Source: Bythopirellula sp. (lineage in GTDB: Bacteria; Planctomycetota; Planctomycetia; Pirellulales; Lacipirellulaceae). From it: a stretch of DNA of 64,000 nt. A program made the translations under genes and the position numbers. Every line of letters begins with the position of its first letter. Position 1 is the first letter of the stretch. Below the pieces are notes generated by a model, which saw only the letters and a program-made list of their open reading frames with translations, ran no database searches and was not told where the DNA came from. This document shows, in pieces, positions 16,252-25,355 of this stretch. Where the stretch lies: NCBI GenBank assembly GCA_028285205.1, contig JANQQA010000047.1, positions 1 to 64,000 of the forward strand, in the 5' to 3' direction.

Positions 16252-18558
16252 CTAATAGCGAACAATTGCTTCATTCAGGTTTAGTAGCGTTCGGGCTACA
16301 TTGGTCCAGGCTGCCAGTTCCACCGGATCAAGATCTGTCGCCTGAGGAGCGTAGCCAACAGAAACTAGCTTTCTCGCTTCTTCGGAGTTTTCTCGATAGT
16401 ACGCGAGATGCGAATCGAACAAACCGTGCAGCAGTTCGGCGATTTCTTCCTCCGGCTCTCGAGATACAGTGGCTCGATATGCCCAAGTGAGGCGTTCTTC
16501 TACGGTGTCACCTCCCTCACGGACCATCCGTGCCGCCAACACGCGGGCCGCTTCCACAAACGTGGGGTCGTTAAGTAGTGTCAGGGCCATCAGTGGAGTA
16601 TTTGACCTCGCGCGGGCGGCGGTGCACTCTTCGCGACTGGGAGCGTCAAAGGCCTTGAGCATCGGATGCAAAAATGTTCGCTGCCAGTGCGTGTACACTC
16701 CTCGACGATACTGAGATTCGTCTCTATCGGCGACGTACGTCCGTTTGGGAAAGTTCAATTCGGCGTAGTATCCGGCTGGTTGGTAAGGTCTTGCGCTTGC
16801 GCCGCCGATCGTTTCGACCAACAGCCCGCTCACAAACAGCGTGTTGTCCCGAACCATTTCCGCGGATAGCGGAAAACGACCTTGTCTCGCCAGCGAGTTG
16901 TTATCGGGATCGCTATCCATTAGCTGCATAGACGACGCCGAAGTTCGGCGATAAGCTTCTGTGCTGACAATAATTCGCAGTAGATGTTTGACGTCCCAAC
17001 CCGATTCAACAAATTCCATCGCCAACCAGTCGAGCAACTCAGGGTGAGTGGGAAACACGCCTTGGCCACCCAAGTCATCGACGCTGGTTGAAAGTCCGCG
17101 ACCGAACAATAAATACCACATCCGATTGGCCATAGTTCGAGACGTTAGAACGTTGTCAGGTTCGCCGAGCCAATTCGCAAGATCAAGTCGGGTGGCACGG
17201 CGCCCGTCGAGTTCTAACTTGCCCAAAAAACTCGGAATCGCGGGCTGCACGACTTCGCCAGAGTCGTCCATCCAGTTTCCCCGGGGAAGGATACGAATCA
17301 CTCGCGGTTCGACTGATTCAGAGACGACGGTCGTGACAACGGCCTCTTCAATCTTCTTTTTCTTGTCTTGTAGTTCTTTGATACGCGGATCTTCTTTGTC
17401 TGCTTGTTGCAGTTCGGTGATACTGCTGGCGAGTTCGGCTAGCTGTTCCTGCTGCGTCTTGCTTGGCAACCGAAGCTCGGGTGGACGTTTCCTCGCCCCG
17501 TAGACTCCTTTTTCATTGATGTCTGCGAAGAAAGCACCGATTGAGTAGAAATCTCTCATCGTGAACGGGTCGTACTTGTGGTCATGGCACTGGGCGCAGC
17601 CCATCGTAGCACCCATGTACACTTGCGATAGATTACGAACGCGATCAGCAAAATAGATTGCCAGATACTCTTTAGCCTGTGAGCCACCTTCCTCCGTCGT
17701 TTGGTTAAGCCGGTTGTAGCCCGATGCGATTCGCTGTTCGAGTGTCGCATTGGGAAGCAAATCGCCAGCCAGCTGTTCGCGAATGAATTGATCGTATGGC
17801 AGGTTTTCGTTGAATGCTCGAATCACGTAGTCGCGATAGGGCGATTGCGACACATTCTGATCACCGTGATACCCAACAGTGTCAGCATAACGAACCAGAT
17901 CGAGCCAATAGGTCGCCATGCGTTCGCCATAGCGCGGAGAAGCCAGCAAGCGGTCGACCAGCTTTTCGTAAGCATCGTCGGAACGATCGTTCACGAATGC
18001 ATCCACTTCTGCAATGGTGGGCGGCATGCCAGTCAAATCAAAAGAAAGTCGCCGGATGAGGGTGATAGGATCCGCCTCGGGCATTGGTTCGATGCCTTGC
18101 TCCTTGAGCCTAGCGTCGATAAAGGCATCGATGGGATTGGCCTTCACTTTTGCAGTCGGCACATCGGGCCGCTTCAGCGGCCTGTACGACCAATGCGATT
18201 CGTACTCAGCTCCTTCCGCGATCCATTGTCGCAACAGGGCACGTTCACCGGCACTTAGAGGTTTATGCGTCTCAGGCGGCGGCATCAACTCGCCGTCATC
18301 AGCTGATTCGATTCGGCGGACGAGTTCGCTGTCATCCGGCTTGCCCGGAACAATCACTTCCCAGTCAGTCACGGCTGAATCTCGCAAGTCGAGTCGCAAT
18401 CCGGTTCCCTCCGCCCGCGCCGCTGGGCCATGGCACGCAAAGCACTTGTCGGAAAGGATGGGCTTGATATCACGGTTGAATAACAAATCGTCACCTGCGA
18501 CGAAGGAAACGACCCACGAACAGCCAAGAAGAATAGATAGTGTTGCAGTTCGGAGCAT
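16252..18558 (-). CDS. PSCyt1/DUF1549/DUF1553 multidomain cytochrome c protein
   Basis: The product has 768 residues. A signal peptide (MLRTATLSILLGCSWVVSFV) is followed by a cytochrome c-like domain with the haem motif CFACH and then the planctomycete PSCyt1 pattern (PAARAEGTGLRLDLRDSA, DSELVRRI, MPPPETHKPLS). The DUF1549 domain is marked by ERMATYWLDLVRYADTVGYH. The DUF1553 domain is in the C-terminal half (NVLTSRTMANRMWYLLFGRG). A second CxxCH (CAQCHDHKYDP) occurs in DUF1549. These proteins are periplasmic and their reaction is not established. The frame continues upstream to 18765, but ATG at 18558 starts exactly at the signal peptide, and the upstream part overlaps the integrase remnant. 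Confidence 0.92.
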   Translation of the reverse strand: MLRTATLSILLGCSWVVSFVAGDDLLFNRDIKPILSDKCFACHGPAARAEGTGLRLDLRDSAVTDWEVIVPGKPDDSELVRRIESADDGELMPPPETHKPLSAGERALLRQWIAEGAEYESHWSYRPLKRPDVPTAKVKANPIDAFIDARLKEQGIEPMPEADPITLIRRLSFDLTGMPPTIAEVDAFVNDRSDDAYEKLVDRLLASPRYGERMATYWLDLVRYADTVGYHGDQNVSQSPYRDYVIRAFNENLPYDQFIREQLAGDLLPNATLEQRIASGYNRLNQTTEEGGSQAKEYLAIYFADRVRNLSQVYMGATMGCAQCHDHKYDPFTMRDFYSIGAFFADINEKGVYGARKRPPELRLPSKTQQEQLAELASSITELQQADKEDPRIKELQDKKKKIEEAVVTTVVSESVEPRVIRILPRGNWMDDSGEVVQPAIPSFLGKLELDGRRATRLDLANWLGEPDNVLTSRTMANRMWYLLFGRGLSTSVDDLGGQGVFPTHPELLDWLAMEFVESGWDVKHLLRIIVSTEAYRRTSASSMQLMDSDPDNNSLARQGRFPLSAEMVRDNTLFVSGLLVETIGGASARPYQPAGYYAELNFPKRTYVADRDESQYRRGVYTHWQRTFLHPMLKAFDAPSREECTAARARSNTPLMALTLLNDPTFVEAARVLAARMVREGGDTVEERLTWAYRATVSREPEEEIAELLHGLFDSHLAYYRENSEEARKLVSVGYAPQATDLDPVELAAWTNVARTLLNLNEAIVRY

Positions 18559-18776
18559 TGTAAGAGGCTTGTCGAATGCGAATGCTGTTTGGCACGAGGC
18601 GGATTCAGTTGTGTGCATTATATTCAAATCTTGGTGCAACTGAATAAGTTGTCGGAATCCATTGGCACGCGTGACGTCTGCCTCTGATAAACTACTCATT
18701 TTCAACCGAAAATGCTCCGAGAAGTCTGGCTGCAGTGCCGCCTGAGCACTCAGCACTTGAGTCATCCGAAATCAAT

Positions 18777-19272
<496 letters not shown>

Positions 19273-19532
19273 AAGTTGTTTCTTGGACATCAGTGATGTC
19301 GACGGATATATGTTGACGGCACCGCGACCACGTTCGACGCTCCATTCTAGCTTGTCTCACGGTTTAGTACATCGGGAGCCTGCAATTACACAACTACGCA
19401 ACAATTGATGGCAATGACGCTACGTTATTCCTCAGTGAGTTGCCGCTCGACAGCCTGAGCCACCGGACACTGGCGCTGACGAGCGCATACCGCGTATCGC
19501 GCCTGAGAGCTGAGCTTTGCCTGGCTAAGAAT

Positions 19533-21032
19533 CTATCCTGCGCATAGCTCGGCGAAGCGACTGCGAGGTTCGTCCCACTGGACGTCGCCAACGGGCGCAA
19601 GAGTCTCAACGTCGAACGAATTGGACACAACTTGCCTGATTTCCTTCAGGTCGGCCAAAGCGCCGCATCCCATTGCTTGAACAAGCAAGTTTCCGATTGC
19701 CGTTGCCTCGACGGGGCCGGTCACGACAGGTCGCTCGATTGCTTCGGCCGTCAGTTCATTCAGCAACCTATTTTGGATGCCACCACCCACGATGTGCAGA
19801 ACGTCGATAGGCTGCGCGACGACGCTTTCAAGTTGCGACAACGTATGGCTGTACCGCAAAGCGAGGCTCTCCAAACAGCAGCGAACTAGCTGACCCACTG
19901 ATTCTGGCTCAGGCTGTCCACTCTCTCGTGCGAACGCCCTTAGCTTTCGCTGCATGTTACCCGTCTGCCCGAATTCCCCATAATCTGGATCGACAAGCGT
20001 CCGGAAGGGGTCCGCTTGCCGAGCTTCCTCCACAAGCGCCGCGAATCCAAGTTCGTGGCCTTCGCGTTGCAGGTCTCGTCGGAGTTCCTGAATGAGCCAC
20101 AGCCCGGCAATATTCTTGAGCAGGCGAATTGAGCCATCGACACCGCGCTCGTTAGTCAGAGGAACCTGTCGCGACTCTTCGGTCGCGATGGGCTCGGCGA
20201 GCTCAGCGCCTAGCAGCGACCATGTGCCGCTGGAAAGATACGCCCAGTCGCTGGTTCCGGTAGCTGGCACCGCAGCGACTGCAGAAGCCGTATCGTGCGC
20301 TGCTGGTGTCACGACCTGCAAGTCCGCCGGAGCGCCTGTGAGTTCCGCAACTTCTGGTCTGACACAACCGAGAACTGTTCCTGGCTCAACGATCGGTCCG
20401 AAGATTTCCGTCGGCAGGCCGAGTTGCGTTAGCAATTCCGCATCCCATTCACCGGAATCGACGTGCAACAAACTGCTCGTGGAAGCTATCGACCGTTCCG
20501 TTGCCAATTCGCCTGAAAGCCAGTAATGAAACAGATCTGGCAGCAGGAGGAATCTAGCGGCCGCGTCAAAGAGCCTTGGCTCGCGCTCGAAACGGGCGGC
20601 AACTTGAAAGATGGTATTGAGCGACATGAGCTGAATGCCGGTTCGGTCATAGAGATATTCGAAACCACCGATCAGCTGCAACACATTCTCGCACGCGGTA
20701 TCATTCTGTGGGTCGCGGTAGCAATGGGGCAGGGCAAGTAGTTCTCCACTCGGGCCCAGTAGCGCCCAATCAACCCCCCAGGTGTCGACACCAATCGTCT
20801 TCAATTCGACTCCGTTATCTTTGCAGTATCTTGAAGCACGGCCGAGCCCGGTGAGGACATGTTGCCAAATGCCTGTTAGATCCCACACAGGCCCTGCGGG
20901 CGTCGGGCAAGCTAGATGCTCGAATCGATGCACCTCCTCCAGCGTTATCGTTCCTGAATTCGTGTCGAACAATCCTAAGATCGCACGACCTGAGCTGGCA
21001 CCGAGATCGATTGCGAGGTGTGCGTTGGCCAT
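19533..21032 (-). CDS. rhaB: Rhamnulokinase
   Basis: This FGGY-family sugar kinase has 499 residues. The N-terminal phosphate-binding motif AIDLGASSGRAILG is followed by GPVWDLTGIW and IGVDTWGVDWALL, sequences typical of RhaB. The C-terminal motif HIVGGGIQNRLLNELTAEAI is the FGGY adenosine-site signature. It phosphorylates L-rhamnulose to L-rhamnulose-1-phosphate in the cytoplasm, the substrate for the class II aldolase of the neighbouring microcompartment operon. The gene is divergent from the DeoR-type regulator that heads that operon, with about 430 bases between them. L-rhamnose isomerase and a transporter are not in the window and must lie elsewhere. Confidence 0.9.
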   Translation of the reverse strand: MANAHLAIDLGASSGRAILGLFDTNSGTITLEEVHRFEHLACPTPAGPVWDLTGIWQHVLTGLGRASRYCKDNGVELKTIGVDTWGVDWALLGPSGELLALPHCYRDPQNDTACENVLQLIGGFEYLYDRTGIQLMSLNTIFQVAARFEREPRLFDAAARFLLLPDLFHYWLSGELATERSIASTSSLLHVDSGEWDAELLTQLGLPTEIFGPIVEPGTVLGCVRPEVAELTGAPADLQVVTPAAHDTASAVAAVPATGTSDWAYLSSGTWSLLGAELAEPIATEESRQVPLTNERGVDGSIRLLKNIAGLWLIQELRRDLQREGHELGFAALVEEARQADPFRTLVDPDYGEFGQTGNMQRKLRAFARESGQPEPESVGQLVRCCLESLALRYSHTLSQLESVVAQPIDVLHIVGGGIQNRLLNELTAEAIERPVVTGPVEATAIGNLLVQAMGCGALADLKEIRQVVSNSFDVETLAPVGDVQWDEPRSRFAELCAG

Positions 21033-21464
21033 GAGGAACTCGCTCTTGAAACTCTTGAAAGTAGCGTTGAAGTAAGACTCAAGACCCTGCGCGATTACGC
21101 AGACCTGCGCCTAGAGTTGCCCGCGCCCAAACCGCTAGGCTCGGTCGCTTAACGTGATAACATTCGTCCCTAGTCGAGTCCAGCTTGCCGTTGCCACTGG
21201 GGTTCGTGAATACGACCGCATCACGCCGGGTTGACAGGCGCCACACGTCACGGGATTGGCAATCAGCGTGGACGATTGCACAGCTTGCAACGGCTTTTCT
21301 GTCATTTCTGCTGCTACTCATAAGTCCCGACAGAGAAGGAACTTGCATCGCATTGACTGTTTTCATTCAGTATATTGATCGTTTTCTTTCGATAACGTTC
21401 ATTGACTGGAACTTATAATGAGCTATCCTGACATAAAATAGTCAATCCCAATCCAATAACTAGC
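21033..21464. promoter_or_regulatory. Divergent rhaB/deoR control region with a candidate operator pair
   Basis: This 430-base gap separates two divergent genes. A perfect inverted repeat ATTGACT (21401-21407) ... AGTCAAT (21440-21446) flanks a TATAAT box at 21414-21419, 46 bases before the regulator's ATG. The half-sites, 39 bases apart, are placed as expected for binding of a DeoR-type repressor that loops or blocks its own promoter. No good -35 box was found for the TATAAT. The rest of the gap shows no gene. Confidence 0.4.
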
Positions 21465-22262
21465 ATGCTTACTTCGGAACGCCGGACCAGATTGCTGGAA
21501 ATCATTCAGCGGCAAGGATTTGCGTCGCTATTGGATCTGGCCGAGGAACTGCAGGTGTCGGAATCAACGATCCGGCGAGACCTGGCACACCTGGAGAAAG
21601 AGGGCGGCGCGAAGCGTACGCATGGGGGAGCTTTTTACGCCGGGCCGTCACCTCATTTGGCACATTTCACGCACGGACAGGCTGCCCAGTGGGATGAAAA
21701 GAAAGCCATTGCCAGCGCCGCGGCCGCGATGGTTTCCGACGGAGACACGATCCTGTTGGATGGCGGAAGCACGACTTACGAGTTAGCCCAGCTGCTGACC
21801 GGTCGGCCGCTACAAGTTGTGACGAACTCCTTGCCAGTAGCCAATTTGTTCAGCGGAGCGACCAATGTCGAATTGTTGGTGATTGGCGGCTACGTCCATC
21901 CGCGATCGGGGGCGATCCACGGACCTTACGCCGACGAAATGCTCAAGTCACTACGCGTGAGGAAGGCCATGTTGAGCGCCGCTGCCATTGATCAGCAGGG
22001 GCTTTACAACAGCAATCACATGCTCGCCAGCACTCAGGCCGCCATGATCGAGTCAGGCGAGAAGGTAATCTTCCTCGCCGACAGTACAAAATTCGGGCGA
22101 CAAAGCCTCGCACCAATCTGTGACCTCGGAAAGATCGATTGCTTGGTGGTCGATGAGCATCTTGATGCGGCTTGGCAGAAAGAACTTACCACCCGTGGCA
22201 TAACGTACGTCCTTGCTCCGGTCACCCCGTCGGCCATGCCTGATAGAAAAACCGCCAGTTAG
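21465..22262 (+). CDS. DeoR/GlpR-family transcriptional regulator of the microcompartment operon
   Basis: The product has 265 residues. The N-terminal DeoR helix-turn-helix is LLDLAEELQVSESTIRRDLA, followed by GGAKRTHGGAFY. The C-terminal sugar-phosphate sensor domain has DGDTILLDGGSTTYELA, VVTNSLPVANLF and DSTKFG, with the features of phosphosugar-binding ISOCOT-fold regulators. These proteins usually repress sugar catabolic operons and are released by a phosphorylated intermediate such as rhamnulose-1-phosphate or fuculose-1-phosphate. It is the first plus-strand gene ahead of the microcompartment cluster and divergent from rhaB, so it probably controls both. It is 52 bases upstream of pduL. 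Confidence 0.92.
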   Translation: MLTSERRTRLLEIIQRQGFASLLDLAEELQVSESTIRRDLAHLEKEGGAKRTHGGAFYAGPSPHLAHFTHGQAAQWDEKKAIASAAAAMVSDGDTILLDGGSTTYELAQLLTGRPLQVVTNSLPVANLFSGATNVELLVIGGYVHPRSGAIHGPYADEMLKSLRVRKAMLSAAAIDQQGLYNSNHMLASTQAAMIESGEKVIFLADSTKFGRQSLAPICDLGKIDCLVVDEHLDAAWQKELTTRGITYVLAPVTPSAMPDRKTAS

Positions 22263-22313
22263 GCCGACAGCCAGTCACTACTCTTGCTTCGCAAACGAAC
22301 TAAGTAATTCTCC

Positions 22314-23021
22314 ATGAGCACAAATGCCACCCTCAGCCGCGAAGCAGTTGAACGCATCGTACGCGAAGTAGTTGCCAAGCAGTTCACCTTTGCAGGAACG
22401 CCATCGAGCACCGAGTCGCTGACACCGAATCTGGTCGTGAGTGTATCGGCGCGACATGTTCACCTGACAGACCACCATGTCGAAACGCTGTTTGGGCCCG
22501 GCCACGTGCTGACACCGGGCAAGAATCTATATCAAGATGGGTTCTACGCCGCGGAAGAGACTGTCATGGTCGTCGGGCCACGACGAAGAATGCTACCCAA
22601 CGTTCGCGTGCTTGGCCCCAGTCGTCCCCACAGTCAAGTCGAGTTGGCATTCACTGACGGGATTTCGTTGGGAATTGACTTGCCGGTCCGTGCTAGTGGC
22701 AAAATCCAAGGCACCCCGGGGTGCGTGCTCGTAGGACCCGCGGGTGTCGTAGAACTAAACGAAGGCGTCATCCGCGCAGAGCGTCATGTTCACATGAGCC
22801 TGAAGGACGCAGAACACTACGGAGTGAGAAACGGCGATCGCATGAATCTTAGGATCGAATCCTCTTGCTCGATGCTGCTGGAGGACCTTCTGGTACGCGC
22901 GGATGAGACGAGCAAACTCGAGGTACACATCGATACTGACGAAGGCAACGCGGCTGATCTAGATCACGCAACCCAAGTGGCTTTGGAGAAGCAGGTCGCG
23001 TGCTCCTGTCAGTCACATTGA
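22314..23021 (+). CDS. pduL: PduL-type phosphotransacylase with N-terminal encapsulation peptide
   Basis: The product has 235 residues. The two-barrel PduL fold is marked by the metal-binding histidines His48 and His50 (SARHVHL), His158 and His160 (RHVHMS) and His205 ([10 protein letters not shown]). The N-terminus, [16 protein letters not shown], is an amphipathic helix of the kind that targets enzymes into microcompartments, linked to the core by a variable stretch. PduL converts an acyl-CoA (propionyl- or lactyl-CoA) to acyl-phosphate and recycles CoA inside the shell. Acetate kinase, encoded three genes downstream, would use the acyl-phosphate. It is the first structural gene of the operon. 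Confidence 0.93.
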   Translation: MSTNATLSREAVERIVREVVAKQFTFAGTPSSTESLTPNLVVSVSARHVHLTDHHVETLFGPGHVLTPGKNLYQDGFYAAEETVMVVGPRRRMLPNVRVLGPSRPHSQVELAFTDGISLGIDLPVRASGKIQGTPGCVLVGPAGVVELNEGVIRAERHVHMSLKDAEHYGVRNGDRMNLRIESSCSMLLEDLLVRADETSKLEVHIDTDEGNAADLDHATQVALEKQVACSCQSH

Positions 23022-23113
23022 CTTAGACAGCTAGGAACCGACCGGAGCGGGGAGTTCCTGCTCGGTGAGAAGGAACGTAATACTCTTTGTTTTTGATAGC
23101 GAGGTAATAGGAA

Positions 23114-23407
23114 ATGGCAAAGGCAATTGAAGCGCTCGGCATGATCGAGACTAAGGGATTTGTACCGTTGGTCGAGGCCACCGACGCGATGCTTAAGGCG
23201 GCGAACGTCGACTTCATGGCGTGGGACAAAGTTGGGGCAGGACTAGCAGCGGCATTCGTGACTGGTGATGTCGCGGCCGTGAAGGCAGCGACCGACGCGG
23301 GTGCGGCTGCGGCGGGTCGGATTGGCGAGGTGATCAGCGTGCAAGTGATCCCTCGGCCACACGAAGACGTCGATGTCGTCCTGAAGAAAAAGAAAGCTGC
23401 CAGCTGA
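23114..23407 (+). CDS. BMC-H microcompartment shell protein (hexamer)
   Basis: The product has 97 residues and a single BMC domain. It starts [30 protein letters not shown] and continues with [23 protein letters not shown] and [10 protein letters not shown], the canonical PduA/EutM fold sequence. It forms hexamers that tile the shell facets, with a central pore for substrate and product passage. A short lysine-rich tail (LKKKKAAS) follows the domain. It is paired with the next BMC-H gene 63 bases downstream, and the two differ enough to make distinct facets or mixed sheets. The typical planctomycete BMC has two BMC-H types and no BMC-T, as here. Confidence 0.95.
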   Translation: MAKAIEALGMIETKGFVPLVEATDAMLKAANVDFMAWDKVGAGLAAAFVTGDVAAVKAATDAGAAAAGRIGEVISVQVIPRPHEDVDVVLKKKKAAS

Positions 23408-23469
23408 GGCAACAGTTTTCGCAGACTCATTCAATACACACCATGATTCGAAGATGAAAGGTTAGTCAC

Positions 23470-23739
23470 ATGCAACAAGCAATTGGCTTAGTAGAGACAA
23501 AAGGGATCGTGCCGTTGGTTGAGGCCACGGACGCAATGGTGAAGGCGGCAAGTGTTAAGATTGAACGCCGCGTAGATTTAGGAGGTGGATTGGTCACTAC
23601 CGTCGTCAGTGGTGACGTGGGAAGTGTTCGTGCCGCTGTAGAAGCAGGTGCTGCCGCTGCGAGTCAAATCGGAGAATTGATTTCCAGCCACATCATTGCA
23701 CGACCTTCGGAAGCTGTGGTGAAAGCTTACTTCAGCTAG
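23470..23739 (+). CDS. Second BMC-H microcompartment shell protein
   Basis: This single-domain BMC-H protein has 89 residues and begins [27 protein letters not shown]. It then has RVDLGGGLVTTVVSGDVGSV and HIIARPSEAVVKAY. It lacks the Lys-rich tail of its neighbour and ends soon after the domain. It is a paralogue from tandem duplication and differs from the upstream copy in the pore-facing loop region (KIERRVDLGGGL versus [11 protein letters not shown]), so pore selectivity may differ. It belongs to the shell of the same microcompartment. Confidence 0.95.
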   Translation: MQQAIGLVETKGIVPLVEATDAMVKAASVKIERRVDLGGGLVTTVVSGDVGSVRAAVEAGAAAASQIGELISSHIIARPSEAVVKAYFS

Positions 23740-23778
23740 TCGATTGACCTGCTCCCCAAACTACTTGCGTCGATTGTT

Positions 23779-24966
23779 ATGAAGGTCTTAGTCGCCAATC
23801 TTGGCTCCACCAGTTTCAAGTATCGCCTGTTCGACATGACGGACGAACGGCAGCTCGCGCGCGGTGGGGTCGAGCGGATCGGAGACCAGCAGAGTCATGC
23901 GTTCGTTGAGATCGGTGACCAGCGCAATGAACAGACGGTGGCTGCCCCAAATCATGCGGCAGCGGTGGAGCAGTGTTTCGCTCAGCTGACGGATGGAGAG
24001 ACTGGGTGTCTGGAATCGGCAGGAGAAATCGCCGCGATTGGATTTAAGGCTGTCCACGGAGGCCGCGCAGGTGGAGTTGCCAGAGTGGACGACGAGGTGC
24101 TTGCCGCGATGGATGAAATGGCACGGGTCGCTCCGGCTCACAATCCTCCGTACGTTGCCGCGATGCGTCAACTCCGCGAGCAGCTTCCGCAAGTTCCGCT
24201 GGTAGCAGCATTCGAGACGGGATTTCATCAGTCTATCCCCGCTCGTCTGCGACACTACGCGGCCCCTGTGGAGTGGGCTGATGAGTTTGGCGTACGTCGT
24301 TGGGGATTCCACGGAGCCAGCCATCGCTACGTCGCGCAGCGAACAGCCGAGTTGTTAAGCAAGGACGGACTGCGTGTAATCTCGTGCCACTTAGGTGGTT
24401 CAAGTAGTGTGTGCGCGATCCGCGACGGGCAAAGTGTCGCGACCTCGATGGGAATGAGCCCTCAATCTGGCCTGCCGCAAAACAACCGTGTAGGCGATTT
24501 CGATCCGTTTGCCCTACCGGTCGTTATGGAACGAACCGGTAAGACGCTAGAAGCTGTACTTGAGATGCTCGCCGAGGAATCGGGGTTACTCGGCCTCAGT
24601 GGAGTCAGCGGCGATGTTCGCGATCTCGCTGAAGCCGCAGATACAGGGAACGAACAAGCTAAATTGGCATTGGATGTCTATGTCAGTAGCATCCGTCACT
24701 ATTTGGGGGCGTACGTCGTCGAGCTAGGAGGAGTCGACGTGATCGCATTTGCCGGTGGCATCGGCGAAAACCGCGCCGCGATCCGTCGAGCCGTTTGTGA
24801 GGGCCTGGACGGATTGGGCATCGTGATTGATCAAGAGAGGAACGCCGCAGCAGGCGGCGAGTCCTCAGTGCATGCGGAGAGCAGCACAACACAGATTTGG
24901 ATCATTCCAACCAACGAAGAAATAATCGTCGCCAGGCAAACTCAGCAGTTCCTGCAACAGACATAA
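23779..24966 (+). CDS. ackA: Acetate/propionate kinase
   Basis: The product has 395 residues and has both acetate kinase signatures: the N-terminal VLVANLGSTSFKYRLFD and the internal RWGFHGASHRYVAQ. AFAGGIGENRAAIRR is near the C-terminus. It converts acyl-phosphate and ADP to the acid and ATP, recovering energy from the acyl-phosphate made by PduL. In this locus the acyl group is probably lactyl (from lactaldehyde) or propionyl rather than acetyl. The gene lies between the BMC-H genes and the first BMC-P gene, inside the operon. No encapsulation helix is seen at either end, so it may act outside the shell. Confidence 0.93.
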   Translation: MKVLVANLGSTSFKYRLFDMTDERQLARGGVERIGDQQSHAFVEIGDQRNEQTVAAPNHAAAVEQCFAQLTDGETGCLESAGEIAAIGFKAVHGGRAGGVARVDDEVLAAMDEMARVAPAHNPPYVAAMRQLREQLPQVPLVAAFETGFHQSIPARLRHYAAPVEWADEFGVRRWGFHGASHRYVAQRTAELLSKDGLRVISCHLGGSSSVCAIRDGQSVATSMGMSPQSGLPQNNRVGDFDPFALPVVMERTGKTLEAVLEMLAEESGLLGLSGVSGDVRDLAEAADTGNEQAKLALDVYVSSIRHYLGAYVVELGGVDVIAFAGGIGENRAAIRRAVCEGLDGLGIVIDQERNAAAGGESSVHAESSTTQIWIIPTNEEIIVARQTQQFLQQT

Positions 24967-24995
24967 CCAAAAACTTCTCCTATTGAGGTAGTTCC

Positions 24996-25304
24996 GTGTT
25001 TCTCGCCAAAGTCATAGGTGCACTCGTGTCAACACAAAAGGCAGAAGTCATGTGCGGACACAAGTTGCTGATGGTCGAGCCATATCGGCTCGACAGCAAG
25101 GATCGCAAACAGTTGGTTACTACTGGTCGCTCCTTTGTAGCCGTCGACACGCTAGGTGCTGGGGAAGGCGAGATGGTCCTCATCACCCAAGGCTCCAGTG
25201 CAAGGCTAACTCCCGAGACCAAAGAGTTGCCAATCGACACGGTGGTGATCGGTCTGGTCGATCGTGTTGATGTCGAAGGGAATTGTGTCTTTGAAAACGA
25301 GTAG
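24996..25304 (+). CDS. BMC-P vertex protein (EutN/CcmL family), copy 1
   Basis: The product has 102 residues and a GTG start (FLAKVIGALVSTQKAEVM). The EutN/CcmL fold is shown by KLLMVEPYRLD, FVAVDTLGAGEGEMVLITQGSSAR, and VIGLVDRVDVEGNCVF. BMC-P proteins form pentamers that cap the vertices of the shell. Three BMC-P copies in one operon is the rule for the planctomycete/verrucomicrobial BMC type. This copy lies 29 bases after ackA and just ahead of the aldehyde dehydrogenase gene. Confidence 0.94.
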   Translation: MFLAKVIGALVSTQKAEVMCGHKLLMVEPYRLDSKDRKQLVTTGRSFVAVDTLGAGEGEMVLITQGSSARLTPETKELPIDTVVIGLVDRVDVEGNCVFENE

Positions 25305-25355
25305 CAAGTGCGGAACCGCGCGAGCAAACCACAAGTGATACAACGAGAATTCATC

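Noticed and set aside
17701-18258. 185-codon frame opposite the PSCyt1/DUF1553 gene
   Set aside because: It is the antisense of a strongly supported family gene and has no features of its own.
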